A stretch of 64,000 nucleotides of DNA from Kocuria marina (GTDB taxonomy: Bacteria > Actinomycetota > Actinomycetes > Actinomycetales > Micrococcaceae), in the NCBI RefSeq assembly GCF_000786655.1, contig NZ_JROM01000017.1, forward strand, positions 53,800-117,799, given 5' to 3'. This document shows, piece after piece, positions 8,559-17,706 of the stretch (positions within the stretch are counted from its first letter, which is position 1; every line of letters starts with the position of its first letter). The translations under genes were made by a program, and so were the position numbers. The notes under the pieces are model-generated. The model saw only the letters and a program-made list of their open reading frames with translations, searched no databases and was not told the origin of the DNA.

Positions 8559-10403
8559 GTGGCAGAACGACGTCGTGGCCTCGGGCGCGGATTAGGCGCT
8601 CTCATCCCCAGCGGGGACGCCCAGGAGCAAACGACACCGCCGACAGTCGACCCTAGCGAGACCGCGAGAAGTAGCGACCAGTCCGCACGAAGGGACGTGG
8701 CCGAGCCCACTGGTCGGAGATCGTCCCGTAAAGCCGGTACTACCAAGGGTGTAAAGGCCACCTCCGCCTCGACGCCTGCCGACGAGGATCCCCAGGGGGC
8801 GACTCCGCGCGCGACGGCGGCCCGCAAGAAAACCGGGACGAAGGGCAACAAGACCGTGGCATCAGGCGCCGACGCTGGGGCATCTGGTAAGAAGGCCGCC
8901 CCGACCGGTGACGGCGACAAAACTGGAACCTCAGTGCGTCGGTCGTCGCGGTCGGCTAAAGCGGGGGAGGCGGGCTCCGTAAAGGGTGCGAGCACCAAGC
9001 CTGATACGGCAACGTCGAAGACCCAGGTGAGACCGGCCAGAAGCGGCGCCGACGCCGCTGGGTCACAATCCGACGATGTTTCACGTGAAACATCCGATTC
9101 CCCGAAGGCTTCGGCATCACGTGGAAGCAAGCAGCCGCGGACCCGGAGAGACATGGGCCAGGCCCTACGCAGTACAACGAACGTGCGCCGCCCAGTGGAC
9201 ATGTTCTTCCTGCCGTCGGGTGGTGACGAGGAATCCAATGCGGGAGACTTTGACGACGTCTCGCGTACCGATGAAAGTCAGGACTCCTCGCGGGCCGCGG
9301 AGGTAACCTCCTCGACTACAGCATATGGGTCTCACCAGGAGACCGTGGACAATACACCCAAGAATGCTGGTCAGGCGAACGAGCAGGTAGAGTCCGGCTC
9401 TGCCGATGTTTCACGTGAAACATCGACCCAATCGTCTACCACTCCGAACACGACGCGTACCGCCGCTTCCGCCGATGGTGCTGCGGACGCTGCCAGAAAT
9501 GATGTCCCCGCGGCGAGCGCTCCCGCGTCACAGCCAGAGGTCGTGCCCACGGGACACTCTGACCAGCAAGACCTGCAGAGCGTCCCCGGAGCCACCTTCG
9601 CGGAAATCTCGGTCACGGACATCCACCCCAATCGCAAGCAGCCGCGCCAGGTCTTCGACGAGGACGAGCTCGCGGAGCTCGCCTTTTCGGTGAAGGAACT
9701 CGGTGTCCTGCAGCCCATCGTCGTGCGGCCGAGTCACGAGGGGGGAGAGCAGAAGTACGAGCTCGTCATGGGTGAACGGCGTTGGCGGGCCGTTCAAGAG
9801 GCCGGTCTGGCCCAGATCCCCGCCATCATCCGGGACACGGCGGACGACGACCTCCTGCGCGATGCCCTGCTGGAGAACTTGCACCGGGCTCAGTTGAACC
9901 CCCTTGAAGAAGCCGCCGCGTACCAGCAGCTCATGGAGGAGTTCGGGGCCACTCAGGAGCAGCTCTCGGAGCGGATCGGACGCTCCCGGCCGCAGATCTC
10001 CAACACCCTGCGCCTCCTCCGACTCCCGGCGCTCGTGCAGCGCCGTGTGGCCGCAGGGGTACTGAGCTCGGGGCACGCACGCGCCCTGTTGGCGCTGACG
10101 GATCCCGCCGAGATGGAACGGGTCGCCCAGCGGATCGTGGCGGAGGGCCTTTCCGTGCGTGCCACGGAGGAGCTCGTCGCCCTCTCCGACGGTCTCAAGC
10201 GACACGCGAGCAAGCGGAAGACCCCCGCAACCCGTCACGATGACCGACTGGGTTACATCGCAGATTCCTTCTCCGACAAGTTGGACACGAGCGTGAAGAT
10301 CCAGCTCGGAGCGCGCAAGGGCAAGATGACGATCGAGTTCGCCTCGGTCGAGGACCTCAACCGCATCATCGACGTGTTGGACCCCAAGCTCGACTCCAAC
10401 TGA
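8559..10403 (+). CDS. parB: Chromosome partitioning protein ParB with an unusually long N-terminal extension
   Basis: ParB binds parS, spreads as a CTP-dependent clamp and organises the origin. The conserved part begins at about residue 340 ([22 protein letters not shown]). It carries the CTPase/arginine-rich motif [11 protein letters not shown], the HTH ([23 protein letters not shown]) and the C-terminal dimer domain ending VLDPKLDSN. Residues 1-340 are a low-complexity Ser/Thr/Ala/Asp-rich tail, absent from the usual 300-380-residue family length. Two perfect parS sites lie inside this tail and encode DVSRETS. The start at GTG 8559 follows a GGGAGG ribosome site. Confidence 0.97.
   Translation: MAERRRGLGRGLGALIPSGDAQEQTTPPTVDPSETARSSDQSARRDVAEPTGRRSSRKAGTTKGVKATSASTPADEDPQGATPRATAARKKTGTKGNKTVASGADAGASGKKAAPTGDGDKTGTSVRRSSRSAKAGEAGSVKGASTKPDTATSKTQVRPARSGADAAGSQSDDVSRETSDSPKASASRGSKQPRTRRDMGQALRSTTNVRRPVDMFFLPSGGDEESNAGDFDDVSRTDESQDSSRAAEVTSSTTAYGSHQETVDNTPKNAGQANEQVESGSADVSRETSTQSSTTPNTTRTAASADGAADAARNDVPAASAPASQPEVVPTGHSDQQDLQSVPGATFAEISVTDIHPNRKQPRQVFDEDELAELAFSVKELGVLQPIVVRPSHEGGEQKYELVMGERRWRAVQEAGLAQIPAIIRDTADDDLLRDALLENLHRAQLNPLEEAAAYQQLMEEFGATQEQLSERIGRSRPQISNTLRLLRLPALVQRRVAAGVLSSGHARALLALTDPAEMERVAQRIVAEGLSVRATEELVALSDGLKRHASKRKTPATRHDDRLGYIADSFSDKLDTSVKIQLGARKGKMTIEFASVEDLNRIIDVLDPKLDSN
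9077..9092. promoter_or_regulatory. parS site 3 (inside parB)
   Basis: A perfect TGTTTCACGTGAAACA lies within the low-complexity N-terminal tail of parB and is translated as part of DDVSRETSD. Confidence 0.97.
9407..9422. promoter_or_regulatory. parS site 4 (inside parB)
   Basis: A second perfect parS lies within the parB coding sequence, 330 bp after site 3. It is in the same reading frame and is translated as ADVSRETST. Confidence 0.97.
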
Positions 10404-10418
10404 CTCTCCGCAAGTACG

Positions 10419-10462
10419 AAGTAGGGCGGCGATGTTTCACGTGAAACATCGCGGCCCTACTT
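10419..10462. promoter_or_regulatory. parS site 5 in a terminator-like palindrome after parB
   Basis: A perfect parS at 10433-10448 is the core of a 44-bp palindrome with one mismatched pair (10428/10453). It begins 16 bp after the parB stop and ends in ACTTCC. The position and stem strength suggest it doubles as the parB transcription terminator, like site 2 after parA. Confidence 0.88.
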
Positions 10463-10559
10463 CCATCACCGGCGTACTCCGGCCGGACGAACCAGTGTCA
10501 GCAGCGAGTCGATCAGCCTTGTCTCGAACGAATCACCGTCGCCCAATGATTAGGTGCGT

Positions 10560-11777
10560 TCAGGCGTCCCTACGGTAATAGTCCTGGATGTCCGCCAGGC
10601 TCATGGTTCCCGTGGCCGTGGGTTCCGGCGTGGGCGCCAGGACGCGCTGGAGGCCACACAGAAGCGCCTCCGCCAAACGGGCGCGGTACTCACCGCTCCG
10701 CAGCCGGGAGGCCTCATCCTCGTTCGAGAGGTACCCCAGATCGACCCATGCCGCCGCGGTACGGACCTCACGGAGTGCGCTCCACTGCCGCGCGTGGCTC
10801 CCCAGGTCCAGGGCACCCGTGCGGGCCACCAGCTCACGCAGGATCATGTCCGAGGCGAGCTGACCCACGGGGGAGTAGGCCTGCCGCGTGTCCGGTGCAC
10901 CCCAGAAGAAGGTGGCCACGCCCTGGGCCAAGGGTGAGGAGTTCCAATCACACTGCAGGGTGAGCATCAGGGCGTCGTCGGGGAGGACCTCGGGGACCTC
11001 TGGGACGCTCCCGTCCGAGTCCTCCGGTCCAGCACCTGACGACGAAGCACCGGTGCCCTGGGCCGTTGCGATCACGGGCTTGGCGCCCACCGCGCGGAGC
11101 AGGACGCGGGTGCGCTGCGCGACGTCGAGGGTGATGGCATCCTGATCCGCGGCGAACGAATCCGGGGCCCCGGCGGGGGACACCTGGGGACCGGCGCCGG
11201 ACGGCACCAGGAGCACCAGGCGATCTCGGAGGGCCTCCTGGAGGCTCTCCAGCCGGTGGTGATCACGCAGGGAGAAGGCCTTCGCCGAGGTGATCTTCTT
11301 GCGCACGCGAGCCAGTCCGGAGAGGGTGTCGAGCCCCACGGTGCCGTCGCTCGGGACACCCAGGCTGTGTTGGAGTTCCTTCACGGCGTACTCGGTCTGT
11401 CGGCTGAACACCGCATCCAGGTGGCCGTAGTAGAAACCCAACAGCGAGAGGTTGTCCTGCAACTCCTCGACGTCGTCGCCCTGCAGCGGGGCCGCCTCGT
11501 CGAAGAACAGTGGACGGTCGCCCAGCCTGTACTGGGCGTCGTTGAGCGCCGCCTCGGTCTCCGGACCGACCACGCCGTCCACGATGAGCCCCTTGCGCTG
11601 CTGGAACACGCGCACGGCATGGTCCACACGGTCGTCGAAGACCGTGGGGTCCGACACGCTGTCACCGGCCACGGGTAGGTCCTCGCCCCCTGCCCTTACG
11701 AGGCGTTCCCTGAGACCCGTGATGCGGCGGTCGGTCATACCGTGTCTGAGCGCGGCTCCGGGGGTGGATGGCGGCAC
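10560..11777 (-). CDS. cwlM: Peptidoglycan-binding, N-acetylmuramoyl-L-alanine amidase-like protein (CwlM type)
   Basis: This protein of about 405 residues has two N-terminal peptidoglycan-binding (PG_binding_1) repeats (VRVFQQRKGLIVDGVVGPETEAAL, then VKELQHSLGVPSDGTVGLDTL). They are followed by an amidase_3-like domain (MLTLQCDWNSS... to AAWVDLGYLSNEDEASRL). In mycobacteria CwlM is a regulatory pseudo-amidase of peptidoglycan precursor synthesis. Here the usual zinc-binding SLHAN-like segment reads LQCDWNSSP, so catalytic His ligands look degraded. I chose GTG 11777 behind AGGGAGA. It sits between parB and trxA-trxB, next to other wall genes, as in other actinobacteria. Confidence 0.82.
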   Translation of the reverse strand: MPPSTPGAALRHGMTDRRITGLRERLVRAGGEDLPVAGDSVSDPTVFDDRVDHAVRVFQQRKGLIVDGVVGPETEAALNDAQYRLGDRPLFFDEAAPLQGDDVEELQDNLSLLGFYYGHLDAVFSRQTEYAVKELQHSLGVPSDGTVGLDTLSGLARVRKKITSAKAFSLRDHHRLESLQEALRDRLVLLVPSGAGPQVSPAGAPDSFAADQDAITLDVAQRTRVLLRAVGAKPVIATAQGTGASSSGAGPEDSDGSVPEVPEVLPDDALMLTLQCDWNSSPLAQGVATFFWGAPDTRQAYSPVGQLASDMILRELVARTGALDLGSHARQWSALREVRTAAAWVDLGYLSNEDEASRLRSGEYRARLAEALLCGLQRVLAPTPEPTATGTMSLADIQDYYRRDA

Positions 11778-11845
11778 GTGGTCTCCCTGGGGTCGGCGAG
11801 CCACTCTCACGGAGTGGTTCGCACACTGGAATCGGGGTCGAGAAA

Positions 11846-11882
11846 ACCCGGGCCCGCGCACATATCTAATGCGGGCCCGGGT
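11846..11882 (-). terminator. Intrinsic terminator of trxA
   Basis: Twelve-base perfect arms (ACCCGGGCCCGC 11846-11857 and GCGGGCCCGGGT 11871-11882) flank a 13-nt loop. On the minus strand the stem is followed by TTTTCTC. It lies 9 bp after the trxA stop and before the cwlM start. Confidence 0.88.
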
Positions 11883-11890
11883 CGGATGTC

Positions 11891-12226
11891 TCACGCGGAG
11901 GGGTTGAGGTACTCCCCGAACTCCTTCTCGAGCGCGGACTTGGGCTTGGCGCCGATCGAGGTCTTGGCGACCTCACCGTTCGCGAAGAGGTACACCGCGG
12001 GGATCGAGGTGATGCCGTACTGGGAGGCGATCGCGGGGTTGTCGTCCACGTTGACCTTCACCACGTCCACGTGATCCGCATGCTCCGCGGCGATCGCGTC
12101 CAGCACGGGTCCGAGCTGGCGGCACGGACCGCACCACTCGGCCCAGAAGTCCACGATGGTGGGCTTGGAGTTCTCGAGTACCTCGGCCTTGAAGTTGGCG
12201 TCGGTGACGTCCTTTGCAGAGCTCAT
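11891..12226 (-). CDS. trxA: Thioredoxin
   Basis: This 111-residue disulfide reductant has the active site WAEWCGPCRQ and the conserved cis-Pro segment GITSIPAVYLF. It has the normal thioredoxin length. It starts at ATG 12226 and follows trxB on the same strand after 88 bp. The pair forms the NADPH-thioredoxin reductase-thioredoxin system. A strong terminator follows the stop. Confidence 0.97.
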   Translation of the reverse strand: MSSAKDVTDANFKAEVLENSKPTIVDFWAEWCGPCRQLGPVLDAIAAEHADHVDVVKVNVDDNPAIASQYGITSIPAVYLFANGEVAKTSIGAKPKSALEKEFGEYLNPSA

Positions 12227-12314
12227 GTGCGTTTCCTTTCGATGGGTTTCCCCGGTCGGTCGCCGAACCGTACCGGCGGTTCCGGGCGGGAGTGGGTTGT
12301 CGGGTGGATTCGGA

Positions 12315-13352
12315 TCAGCTGTCGAGGGCCGCGAGGTAGTGCTCCACGTCCACCGCGGCAATACAGCCCGAGCCCGCGGCGGTGATCGCCTGGCGGTAGG
12401 TCGCGTCCACCACGTCGCCGGCGGCGAAGACACCGGGCAGCGAGGTCGTGGAGCTGCGCCCGTCCACGGCGATCGTGTTGTCCACGGTCAGCTCGAGCTG
12501 ATCCTTCACGAGTCCCACGCGGGGGTCCGAGCCGATGGCCACGAACACACCGGTCACGGCCAGCTCCGAGGTCTCACCCGTGACGGTGTCCTCCAGGGCC
12601 AGGGACTCCACCTTGTCCGCGCCCTGGATCCCCGTGACCTTGGTGTTCCAGAGGATCTCGATCTTGGGGTCGTCGAACGCGCGCTGCTGCATGATCTCGG
12701 ACGCACGGAACCGGTCCCGGCGGTGGATCAGGGTCACCTTGTCCGCGAACTTGGTCAGGAACGTGGCCTCTTCGATCGCGGAGTCACCGCCACCCACCAC
12801 GGCGATGTTCTGCTTCTTGAAGAAGAACCCGTCGCACGTGGCACACCACGAGACGCCGTGGCCGGAGAGCCGTTCCTCATCCTCGAGGCCGAGCTTGCGG
12901 TACTCGGAACCGGTGGAGATGATGACCGCGCGGGCGCGCAGCACGGTCCCGTCCTCCACGGTCACCGTCTTGATCTCGCCGTCGAGTTCCACGGAGACGA
13001 CGTCCTCGTAGCGGATGTCCGCCCCGAAGCGCTCGGCCTGCTGCTGCATGTTGTTCATCAGGTCCGGGCCCATGATGCCGTCGATGAACCCAGGGTAGTT
13101 CTCCACGTCCGTGGTGTTCATGAGTTCACCACCGGCGGTCACGGACCCGGCCAGCACCACGGGCTTGAGGTTCGCGCGCGCCGTGTAGATGGCGGCGGTG
13201 TACCCCGCGGGACCGGAACCCACGATGACGACGTCGTGAACGGCGTCGTCCCCGGAGGTGGTGCGGGCGTCCTCGGACGCAGCGGAGGCCTGCGCCGCGC
13301 CGCCGACGTTGAGGTTCACAGCATTCGCGAAAATGCCGGGCTGATTGCTCAC
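12315..13352 (-). CDS. trxB: Thioredoxin-disulfide reductase
   Basis: This 345-residue FAD/NADPH flavoenzyme reduces thioredoxin. The FAD-binding motif VIVGSGPAGYTAAIYTAR is at about residue 43, the redox-active CATCDG at about 175, the NADPH motif VVGGGDSAIEEA follows, and the second FAD motif is GVFAAGDVVD. An N-terminal extension of about 38 Ala/Ser-rich residues precedes the fold. ATG at 13352 is the visible start. It lies upstream of trxA. Confidence 0.97.
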   Translation of the reverse strand: MSNQPGIFANAVNLNVGGAAQASAASEDARTTSGDDAVHDVVIVGSGPAGYTAAIYTARANLKPVVLAGSVTAGGELMNTTDVENYPGFIDGIMGPDLMNNMQQQAERFGADIRYEDVVSVELDGEIKTVTVEDGTVLRARAVIISTGSEYRKLGLEDEERLSGHGVSWCATCDGFFFKKQNIAVVGGGDSAIEEATFLTKFADKVTLIHRRDRFRASEIMQQRAFDDPKIEILWNTKVTGIQGADKVESLALEDTVTGETSELAVTGVFVAIGSDPRVGLVKDQLELTVDNTIAVDGRSSTTSLPGVFAAGDVVDATYRQAITAAGSGCIAAVDVEHYLAALDS

Positions 13353-13454
13353 TGGTACGAAACCTTTCCACGAGTCACCGCGTGTGCGGATGTCAACTAC
13401 ACCCCAGAACGTGGGGAGTACCGCCAGATATTCCGTTCGGCGGCGTCACCGGGT

Positions 13455-15314
13455 TCAGCGCACGGACAGTTCGCTGATCCGCAGGCCGTACGGGTAGCCG
13501 CCGATGGGATTGTTCAGTCGGGGCAGTTCGTTCCACACCACCAGGACGTACCGGTGCGGATCGTTCTGCGCGGCCTCGGAGAGCGGGACGCTGACCTGCG
13601 GCCCGGTGAACGAGCCCGTGCCCACCTGCTGCGCGCCGTCGAGCGACGGGCTGTCCGAGACGTACACGGTGAACTGTCCGCCGGTGCCACCGTCCTGCTG
13701 GATCGTGAGTTCCCGGACGGGCGCGGGGTCCTGCAGCTGCGCGGCGATTCCCACGTACTGGACCAGGTTTCCGAACTGCGGGTTCGAGAAACCGTAGCTC
13801 AGCCACGAGGTCCCCGGGTTGCCGTCCGTGGCCTGGCCCAGCGTGGCGTCCGTGTCGGCCATGAAGTTCGGGTCCTGGGTCACCCGCGTGACCGTCCCGA
13901 TCTGCGGTGTGGCGGCCGGGCTCGGCGTGTTCGACGCCGCGGGGGAGCCCGCGGGTCCGCTCGGCGCCGCGTTCTCCTGCGGGGCCCCGCCCTGTCCGAA
14001 CTGCCCGGTGAGCGCACCGAGCCCGCGGAAGCCCATCACGATCGCCGCGATCAGCGCGATGATCAGCAACAACAGCAACAGCCACCGCAGCGGACCCTTG
14101 CGGGAACGTTCGGTGGAGCCGGACCGGGCGCCACCCGCGCCCGCGGTGTCCGCCCGGTCGGCGACGTCCTCCCGCCCGGCGGCCGCGGGCTCCCTCGTCC
14201 CGTCCTCGGTGCGCGCCGCTGCGGTGTCCGTCCCCGCGGGGGAATGCCCGGCGGATGCGTTCGCCGACGACGCCGCTGCCGCGCCCGCGATCCCGCCCGC
14301 CGCCGCGGTGGTCGCGGCGGCGTTCATCATCCCGCCCCCGGCGGCATTGGCCGTACCCACACTCTCGGCGGACGCGGCGGCATCCGAACCGCCGGCCGCC
14401 GTCCTGGCCGGGGCGGCGGGATCGTCCAGGGCAGCGGCGTCGTCACCGGGGGCCGTGTCGGGGAGCGCCGCGGCGTCGTCGTCCGATGCCGAAGCATGCC
14501 CGGCCGCTGCACCGGAGGCCGGTGCGATCGTGCGGAGGGCGGCGGTGCCGTCGTGAGCGGCGTCGTCATCGCGGGCCGAGCGGGGCGCGGAGGGCTGTTC
14601 GTCCAGGCGCCCGGGCTTGCCCTCGGTCCGTTCGTAGCTCTCGTAGCGGTTGTCGCCGTCGTAGGTGGGGTCGATCCCCTCGGCCGACGTCGCTGCGGTC
14701 GCCCCGGTGGCTGCGCCCCGGGTGGCTGCGCGGTCGAACATCGTGGAGCGCACGGCGTCGGGACGGACCTTGCGCGCGAAGCCGAGCTTGTTGCGCACGG
14801 ACGGGGCGGCGGGGGCGTCGTCGTAATCGTCGTAGTCGGAGGCGTTCCAGCGCGTGACGGCGGGGCGCCCCGAGGGCTCGGGATCCCGGGAGACGGTGTC
14901 CTGCGGCTGTGTGGGGTCCGGCTCCTCGTAGATGTAGGCGGAGGAGGCGGCCGAGCGGGAGTCCCCGAAGATGTCGTCGGAGAGGGAGTAGTCGTCGGCG
15001 TCGTCGTCCTCGACCAGCAGCGCGTCCAACAGGTCCGCGGCGGGTGCGTAGGAGGTGACCAGGTAGGTGGAGTCCTCGGTCTGACCCATGTCCAGGACCT
15101 GGAAGCCGCTGTGCCCGGCGCCGGCGGCCAGGGAACGCGCGTTGTCCACGAGCAGCGACTCGTGAGCGGGGGAGGGCACCAGGATCGAGACCCGGCGGCG
15201 CAGGATCTGGTCCTCGCCCTGGAGCACGTGATCGTCCTCGGCGGTGCTCAGCAGGGACGCGGTGACCTTGTAACGGCCCCCCAGAACGGCTCCTAGCGCA
15301 ATGGGCTGGGACAC
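13455..15314 (-). CDS. Pseudokinase-like single-pass membrane protein with a C-terminal carbohydrate-binding-like domain, next to murJ
   Basis: This 619-residue protein starts at GTG 15314 behind AGGGAGCC. Residues 8-90 resemble the N-lobe of a Ser/Thr kinase (LGGRYKVTASLLSTAEDDHVL, then LRRRVSILV) without a proper P-loop or catalytic loop. Residues 100-400 are acidic, Ala-rich and disordered. A membrane helix (LRWLLLLLLIIALIAAIVMGF) is near 410, followed by an external beta-rich domain (ATDGNPGTSWLSYGF, VRELTIQQDGGTGGQFTVYVS) resembling discoidin-type folds. In Mycobacterium, MviN carries a fused pseudokinase and an external sugar-binding-like domain. Here the same parts appear as a separate protein directly upstream of nothing but murJ's own strand partner. 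A role in MurJ regulation is inferred. Confidence 0.75.
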   Translation of the reverse strand: MSQPIALGAVLGGRYKVTASLLSTAEDDHVLQGEDQILRRRVSILVPSPAHESLLVDNARSLAAGAGHSGFQVLDMGQTEDSTYLVTSYAPAADLLDALLVEDDDADDYSLSDDIFGDSRSAASSAYIYEEPDPTQPQDTVSRDPEPSGRPAVTRWNASDYDDYDDAPAAPSVRNKLGFARKVRPDAVRSTMFDRAATRGAATGATAATSAEGIDPTYDGDNRYESYERTEGKPGRLDEQPSAPRSARDDDAAHDGTAALRTIAPASGAAAGHASASDDDAAALPDTAPGDDAAALDDPAAPARTAAGGSDAAASAESVGTANAAGGGMMNAAATTAAAGGIAGAAAASSANASAGHSPAGTDTAAARTEDGTREPAAAGREDVADRADTAGAGGARSGSTERSRKGPLRWLLLLLLIIALIAAIVMGFRGLGALTGQFGQGGAPQENAAPSGPAGSPAASNTPSPAATPQIGTVTRVTQDPNFMADTDATLGQATDGNPGTSWLSYGFSNPQFGNLVQYVGIAAQLQDPAPVRELTIQQDGGTGGQFTVYVSDSPSLDGAQQVGTGSFTGPQVSVPLSEAAQNDPHRYVLVVWNELPRLNNPIGGYPYGLRISELSVR

Positions 15315-15381
15315 GGTGGCTCCCTCTGATAATCGGGCGCCACGGGGGTCGCACGGGCGCGAGAACGATCTTTCGGGCAGT

Positions 15382-17037
15382 CTACCGGCCGAGTTTGGCG
15401 CGCAGCGGGGCCAGCAGACCCGTGAACTCCTGGACCCGGAACAGCTTCAGGGCCACGGCGTACACGGCGGCCATCACGAGCCCGCCCACGGCCAGGCTGA
15501 TCAGGGCTGCTGCCTGGTTGCCCCACGGGAAACCGTCGGTGCGGTACCCGCCGAGCAACCACAGCGTCACGACCCCCGCCACGCCCGCGACGAGCGAGGC
15601 GGCCAGGATGCGCGCGTGACTGCCCACGATCCGGGACAGGCCGTAGTCCCCGATCCGCCGCGTGAGGGCGTAGTGGTAGATCACCGTGGCCAGCACGTTC
15701 TGGATGGCGTAACAGGCCGCGACGGCGAACACCATGTGCTCGGGCGAGAAGACCCGGGCGATCAGCACGGCGGCGATCACGGTGAAGACGGACACTCCCA
15801 GCTGCACGAGGAACGGGGTGCGCGCGTCCTCCTGGGCGTAGAACGCGCGGCCCAGCATGAACGCGGTGGACATGAACGGCGCGCCGATGGCGATCACCGT
15901 GATGACCTGACCGATCACCGCGCCCGCGGCGGGAACGCCACCGGAGAAGAGCATGCCCAGCGGACCCGCGTATACGATCAGGGCGACCATGCAGAACACG
16001 GTGGCCACACCGGTGACCCGCAGGCTCGAGGACAGGGACGAGACCAGGGAGTCACGGTCCTTCTCGGAGGCCGCGGCCGCCATGCGGTTGAACAACACGG
16101 TGGCGATGGACAGCCCGATCACCCCGTGGGGCAGCGCGTAGAGCATGGTGGCCTGGTCCAGGACGGCCGTACCTGCGATGGGGGGTGCCCCACCCGGGCC
16201 GGACGCGATGTCCGCCCGGGCACCGGTGGGGATCGCTGCCGTGCGGTACAGGGCCATGAACGCGAGGTTGGCGATCACGCCGGTGGCGAGCGTCCAACCG
16301 CCCAGACGCGCCGCGGTGGACAGCCCGATCCCGCGCCACCCGAAGCGCGGGCGGATCCGCAGCCCCAGCCGGGCGAGCGGCCAGAACAGGATGAAGGCCT
16401 GCGCGGCGACACCCACCGTGGCCATGAGCACGAGCCAGAACGTCTGGGCGGAGGTCCAGTTCTCGAGGGTGTGGGGGTTCGTGCGGAACGGACCGAACTG
16501 CTGGATGAAGACCAGCAGGGCGGCGATCGCGATGACGTTGTTGAGCACCGGGGCCCACATGTACGCACCGAACGCGCCCTTGGCGTTGAGCACCTGACCC
16601 ACGACCGTGTAGAGGCCGTAGAAGAAGATCTGGGGGAACGTGATCAGCGCGAACGTGGTGCCCATGGCCAGCTGCGCGTCCGACCACCCCGGGCCCATGA
16701 GGTTCATGATGGGGCGCACCAACAGCACGACCGCCGCGGTGATCACCAACAGCGCGATCACGGCGAGCGTGATCAGCCGGGAGATGTAATCGACACCCTC
16801 GTCCTGCGCCTTGGACGCCTTGATAATCTGCGGCACCAGCACCGCGTTGAACACACCGCCCGCGATCAACACGTAGATCAGGTTGGGCAGCGTGTTGGCC
16901 AGCTGGAACACGTCCGCCATGGTCGCGGCGGAACCGATGGCCACCGTGATCAGGAACGTCTTGACGAACCCCAGGATGCGGGACACCAGGGTCCCGGAGG
17001 CCATGATGGCGCTGGAGCGCGCACCGGACTTCTGCAT
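15382..17037 (-). CDS. murJ: Lipid II flippase MurJ (MviN family)
   Basis: This 551-residue MOP-superfamily transporter flips lipid II across the membrane. It has about 14 hydrophobic helices and the family start (IMASGTLVSRILGFVKTFLI), with conserved segments ADVFQLANTLPNLIYVLIAGG and LPHGVIGLSIATVLFNRMA. It has no fused intracellular kinase-like domain, unlike mycobacterial MviN. That module is the next gene downstream (13455-15314). It is co-directional with that gene, 67 bp apart, consistent with one operon. Confidence 0.95.
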   Translation of the reverse strand: MQKSGARSSAIMASGTLVSRILGFVKTFLITVAIGSAATMADVFQLANTLPNLIYVLIAGGVFNAVLVPQIIKASKAQDEGVDYISRLITLAVIALLVITAAVVLLVRPIMNLMGPGWSDAQLAMGTTFALITFPQIFFYGLYTVVGQVLNAKGAFGAYMWAPVLNNVIAIAALLVFIQQFGPFRTNPHTLENWTSAQTFWLVLMATVGVAAQAFILFWPLARLGLRIRPRFGWRGIGLSTAARLGGWTLATGVIANLAFMALYRTAAIPTGARADIASGPGGAPPIAGTAVLDQATMLYALPHGVIGLSIATVLFNRMAAAASEKDRDSLVSSLSSSLRVTGVATVFCMVALIVYAGPLGMLFSGGVPAAGAVIGQVITVIAIGAPFMSTAFMLGRAFYAQEDARTPFLVQLGVSVFTVIAAVLIARVFSPEHMVFAVAACYAIQNVLATVIYHYALTRRIGDYGLSRIVGSHARILAASLVAGVAGVVTLWLLGGYRTDGFPWGNQAAALISLAVGGLVMAAVYAVALKLFRVQEFTGLLAPLRAKLGR

Positions 17038-17102
17038 GGATCAAGGCCTCCTGCGCGGGGGGACGGGCCGGGTACGGCGCACGACGGATCGGACGGGACA
17101 GC

Positions 17103-17603
17103 CTACAACTGGTGAATGATGTATTCCCGGGCGATGTCCGCGATGCGCCGCTCGTTGGGGAAGGACAACTTCCGGCCGAGGTCGTCGATCCCGGACCACG
17201 CTACATCCACGGCCTCGTGGTCGGGGTCGTTCTCCGTGGTCAGGAATCCGCCGGTGGCCTCCAGCAGGAAATGGTGGACGGTCTTGTGCACGCGGTGTCC
17301 GGAGACCGTGAACCAGTAGTCGATGCTGCCCAGCGGGGAGAGCACGCGGCCCATGATTCCGGTTTCCTCCTCGATCTCCCGCACGGCGGCTTCCTCGTTG
17401 GTCTCCTCGCCCTCGGGATGACCCTTGGGAAGGCACCACTCGAGCCGTCCACCGCGGTTGATCCGAGCAATGATGGCCACCGGATGCGTGGGATCGGACA
17501 GGTCCACCACGATCCCACCGGCCGACACCTCTTCCACCGTGGGCAGCGCGGAGACCGGTTGGTTCGGTCGCCTCTTGGGCGCGCTGGGTACGGGGAAAGC
17601 CAT
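17103..17603 (-). CDS. Nudix hydrolase
   Basis: This 166-residue protein has a Nudix box with GHPEGEETNEEAAVREIEEETG (GX5EX7REUXEEXGU form), preceded by the substrate strand AIIARINRGGRLEWCLPKG. The family hydrolyses nucleoside diphosphates linked to another moiety; the substrate cannot be told. I chose ATG 17603, since an upstream extension would overlap the divergent cca promoter. It sits between murJ (same strand) and cca (divergent), an arrangement typical for actinobacteria. Confidence 0.9.
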   Translation of the reverse strand: MAFPVPSAPKRRPNQPVSALPTVEEVSAGGIVVDLSDPTHPVAIIARINRGGRLEWCLPKGHPEGEETNEEAAVREIEEETGIMGRVLSPLGSIDYWFTVSGHRVHKTVHHFLLEATGGFLTTENDPDHEAVDVAWSGIDDLGRKLSFPNERRIADIAREYIIHQL

Positions 17604-17706
17604 GCCATCTACCTTAGCGACATTCCCGGGACACTCCCTGATGTGGGTCCGCAGGTGGGCCGGCCACCCCGGTCCCGTGCGCCGTGATGCGATAATGACG
17701 CTCATC

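Noticed and set aside
9258..9280. A sixth parS-like site in parB (GACGTCTCGCGTACC)
   Set aside because: It only resembles the translated VSR-T pattern and is not a palindrome; too many mismatches to call a parS.
12156..17115. Very long plus-strand open frames (1046 and 604 residues) opposite trxB and murJ
   Set aside because: They are antisense shadows of well-supported minus-strand genes in GC-rich DNA, with His/Gly/Arg-rich compositions and no family motifs.
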